From TMED69 sp036130055 (GTDB lineage Bacteria > Pseudomonadota > Gammaproteobacteria > Ga0077536), in contig JAYYOR010000027.1 of NCBI GenBank assembly GCA_036130055.1, positions 62,001-126,000 of the forward strand: 64,000 nt of DNA. Reading direction: 5' to 3'. The notes beneath the pieces were generated by a model. That model worked only from the letters and a program-made list of their open reading frames with translations, was not told where the DNA came from and made no database searches. Of the stretch, positions 63,322 through 64,000 are shown one piece after another (the stretch's first letter is position 1; each line of letters opens with the position of its first letter). A program made the position numbers and the translations under genes.

Positions 63322-63917
63322 GCGCTTTCTCCATCAAGCTCGCCGATTAGAATTTTCGTTTCAGATAAAAATTTGTAAGGAGGAACCGGCATATTTGATG
63401 GAGCAGGAACTCCAGCATAAACCCGTCCAGCTAAATCAAATTTTGATCCATGACATGGGCAATAAAACCCCCCTTTCCAATCAGTTCCCATAGATTTATT
63501 GTCTATCCCAGGAAAAAAATTAGGTGAACATCCTAAATGGGTACAAATACCAACCAAAACTAAGAACTCGGAATCCTTGGATCTCCATGCATTCTTCGCA
63601 AAATCGGGTTGATCTGAAGCACTGGAGTCTGGATCTTGAAGCGTTTTCTCATCAAAATTTGACAATGTATCTACTTGCTCAGGGGTCCTCCTAACTATCC
63701 ACACTGGCTTACCTCGCCACTGAACTATAATTCTTTGGCCTGGTTCTATCCCATCTAGGTTCGCCTCAACAGGCGCCCCTATAGCTTTTGCTTTTGCACT
63801 TGGCTTGAAAGCAGATAAAAAAGGAACAGCTGCAAAACTAGCCCCAACGCCCCCCAATACTAGCGTTGCACCTGATAGAAACTCACGTCGAGCTTTATCG
63901 GTTGGAATTTTACTCAT
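63318..63917 (-). CDS. petA: Rieske iron-sulfur subunit of the bc1 complex
   Basis: The Rieske protein takes the first electron from quinol. From the ATG at 63917 it is 199 residues, with a twin-arginine type signal anchor (ARREFLSGATLVLGG) and the cluster ligands in CTHLGC (Cys125, His127) and CPCHG (Cys153, His156), plus the disulfide cysteines 130 and 155. A TTG three codons upstream is too close to the AGGAG site. It is the first gene of the bc1 operon; the promoter should lie in the last 80 bases of the window. Confidence 0.96.
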   Translation of the reverse strand: MSKIPTDKARREFLSGATLVLGGVGASFAAVPFLSAFKPSAKAKAIGAPVEANLDGIEPGQRIIVQWRGKPVWIVRRTPEQVDTLSNFDEKTLQDPDSSASDQPDFAKNAWRSKDSEFLVLVGICTHLGCSPNFFPGIDNKSMGTDWKGGFYCPCHGSKFDLAGRVYAGVPAPSNMPVPPYKFLSETKILIGELDGESA

Positions 63918-64000
63918 TTTAAACAAATGCTCCTAAATACTGTGGATTTTGAGAGGAAATTTTATTTCACTCAAAACCCAAAAAAACATATTCAATTTAA

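Noticed and set aside
1..64000. Mobile elements, prophage, CRISPR arrays, tRNA genes or a defence island
   Set aside because: Every long stretch is assigned to a core gene or rnpB. I saw no transposase, integrase, phage gene, regular spaced repeat or tRNA cloverleaf.

Overview
The window is a block of core chromosomal genes from an AT-rich gammaproteobacterium; by eye G+C is well below 40 percent. The gene order is close to that of Pseudomonas: ilvI-ilvH-ilvC-pssA, proS...hda...purM, pilBCD-coaE, secA-argJ-Nudix, the full dcw division and wall cluster ending in lpxC, rnpB, rsmI-lppC-diaA-BON-sspB-sspA-petCBA. Genes are tightly packed, with many 1 to 26 base overlaps, several GTG or TTG starts and very little intergenic DNA. 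This suggests a streamlined, probably free-living relative of the Pseudomonas-like lineages; I cannot place it to genus. I see no IS element, prophage, CRISPR array or tRNA gene.

Layout. 1-8.8 kb (minus strand): DUF484, dapF, a MscS channel, nagZ, a YkuD L,D-transpeptidase, rlmD, a PolB-type exonuclease, pagL, rimI, an interrupted holD-like psi gene and pssA. 8.8-12.1 kb: ilvC, ilvH, ilvI. 12.4-14.7 kb (plus): proS and a WrbA-like flavoprotein. 14.7-17.5 kb (minus): hda, perM, DUF2066. 17.5-20.1 kb: purM, trmJ, suhB. 20.2 kb: a type IV pilin. 21.1-24.8 kb: sucCD and nadE. 24.8-27.4 kb: bamD, rluD, pgeF. 27.4-31.9 kb: pilB, pilC, pilD, coaE. 31.9-37.7 kb (minus): a Nudix/ThiE-like fusion, argJ, secA and an M23 peptidase, followed by a small dciA-like gene on plus. 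38.1-56.3 kb (minus): lpxC, ftsZ, ftsA, ftsQ, ddlB, murB, murC, murG, ftsW, murD, mraY, murF, murE, ftsI, ftsL, rsmH, mraZ. 56.6-56.9 kb: RNase P RNA. 57-60.2 kb: rsmI, then a lppC/lpoA-like gene, diaA and a BON lipoprotein on plus. 60.3-63.9 kb (minus): sspB, sspA and the cytochrome bc1 operon petABC.

Function. The content is mostly envelope growth and division: precursor synthesis from UDP-MurNAc to lipid II, FtsZ/A/Q/L/I/W, recycling and remodelling enzymes, LpxC and PagL for lipid A, BamD and SecA for export. There is also an aerobic chain (bc1), branched-chain amino-acid and arginine synthesis, NAD and CoA synthesis, and a type IV pilus. Four replication-control proteins (psi-like HolD, Hda, DciA, DiaA) occur here in separate operons.

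No novel multi-gene system is evident. The sequence-level anomalies I consider most worth checking are: an in-frame TGA inside the psi-like gene; an hda reading frame that apparently must start at ATC to keep its clamp-binding motif; a PagL-family protein with Asn where the catalytic Glu is expected; a SecA without its C-terminal zinc motif; an L,D-transpeptidase without a signal peptide; a PilB without its cysteine pairs; and a short LpoA-like lipoprotein with yraN missing next to it. A consensus mraZ promoter with three MraZ-type repeats is clearly visible.
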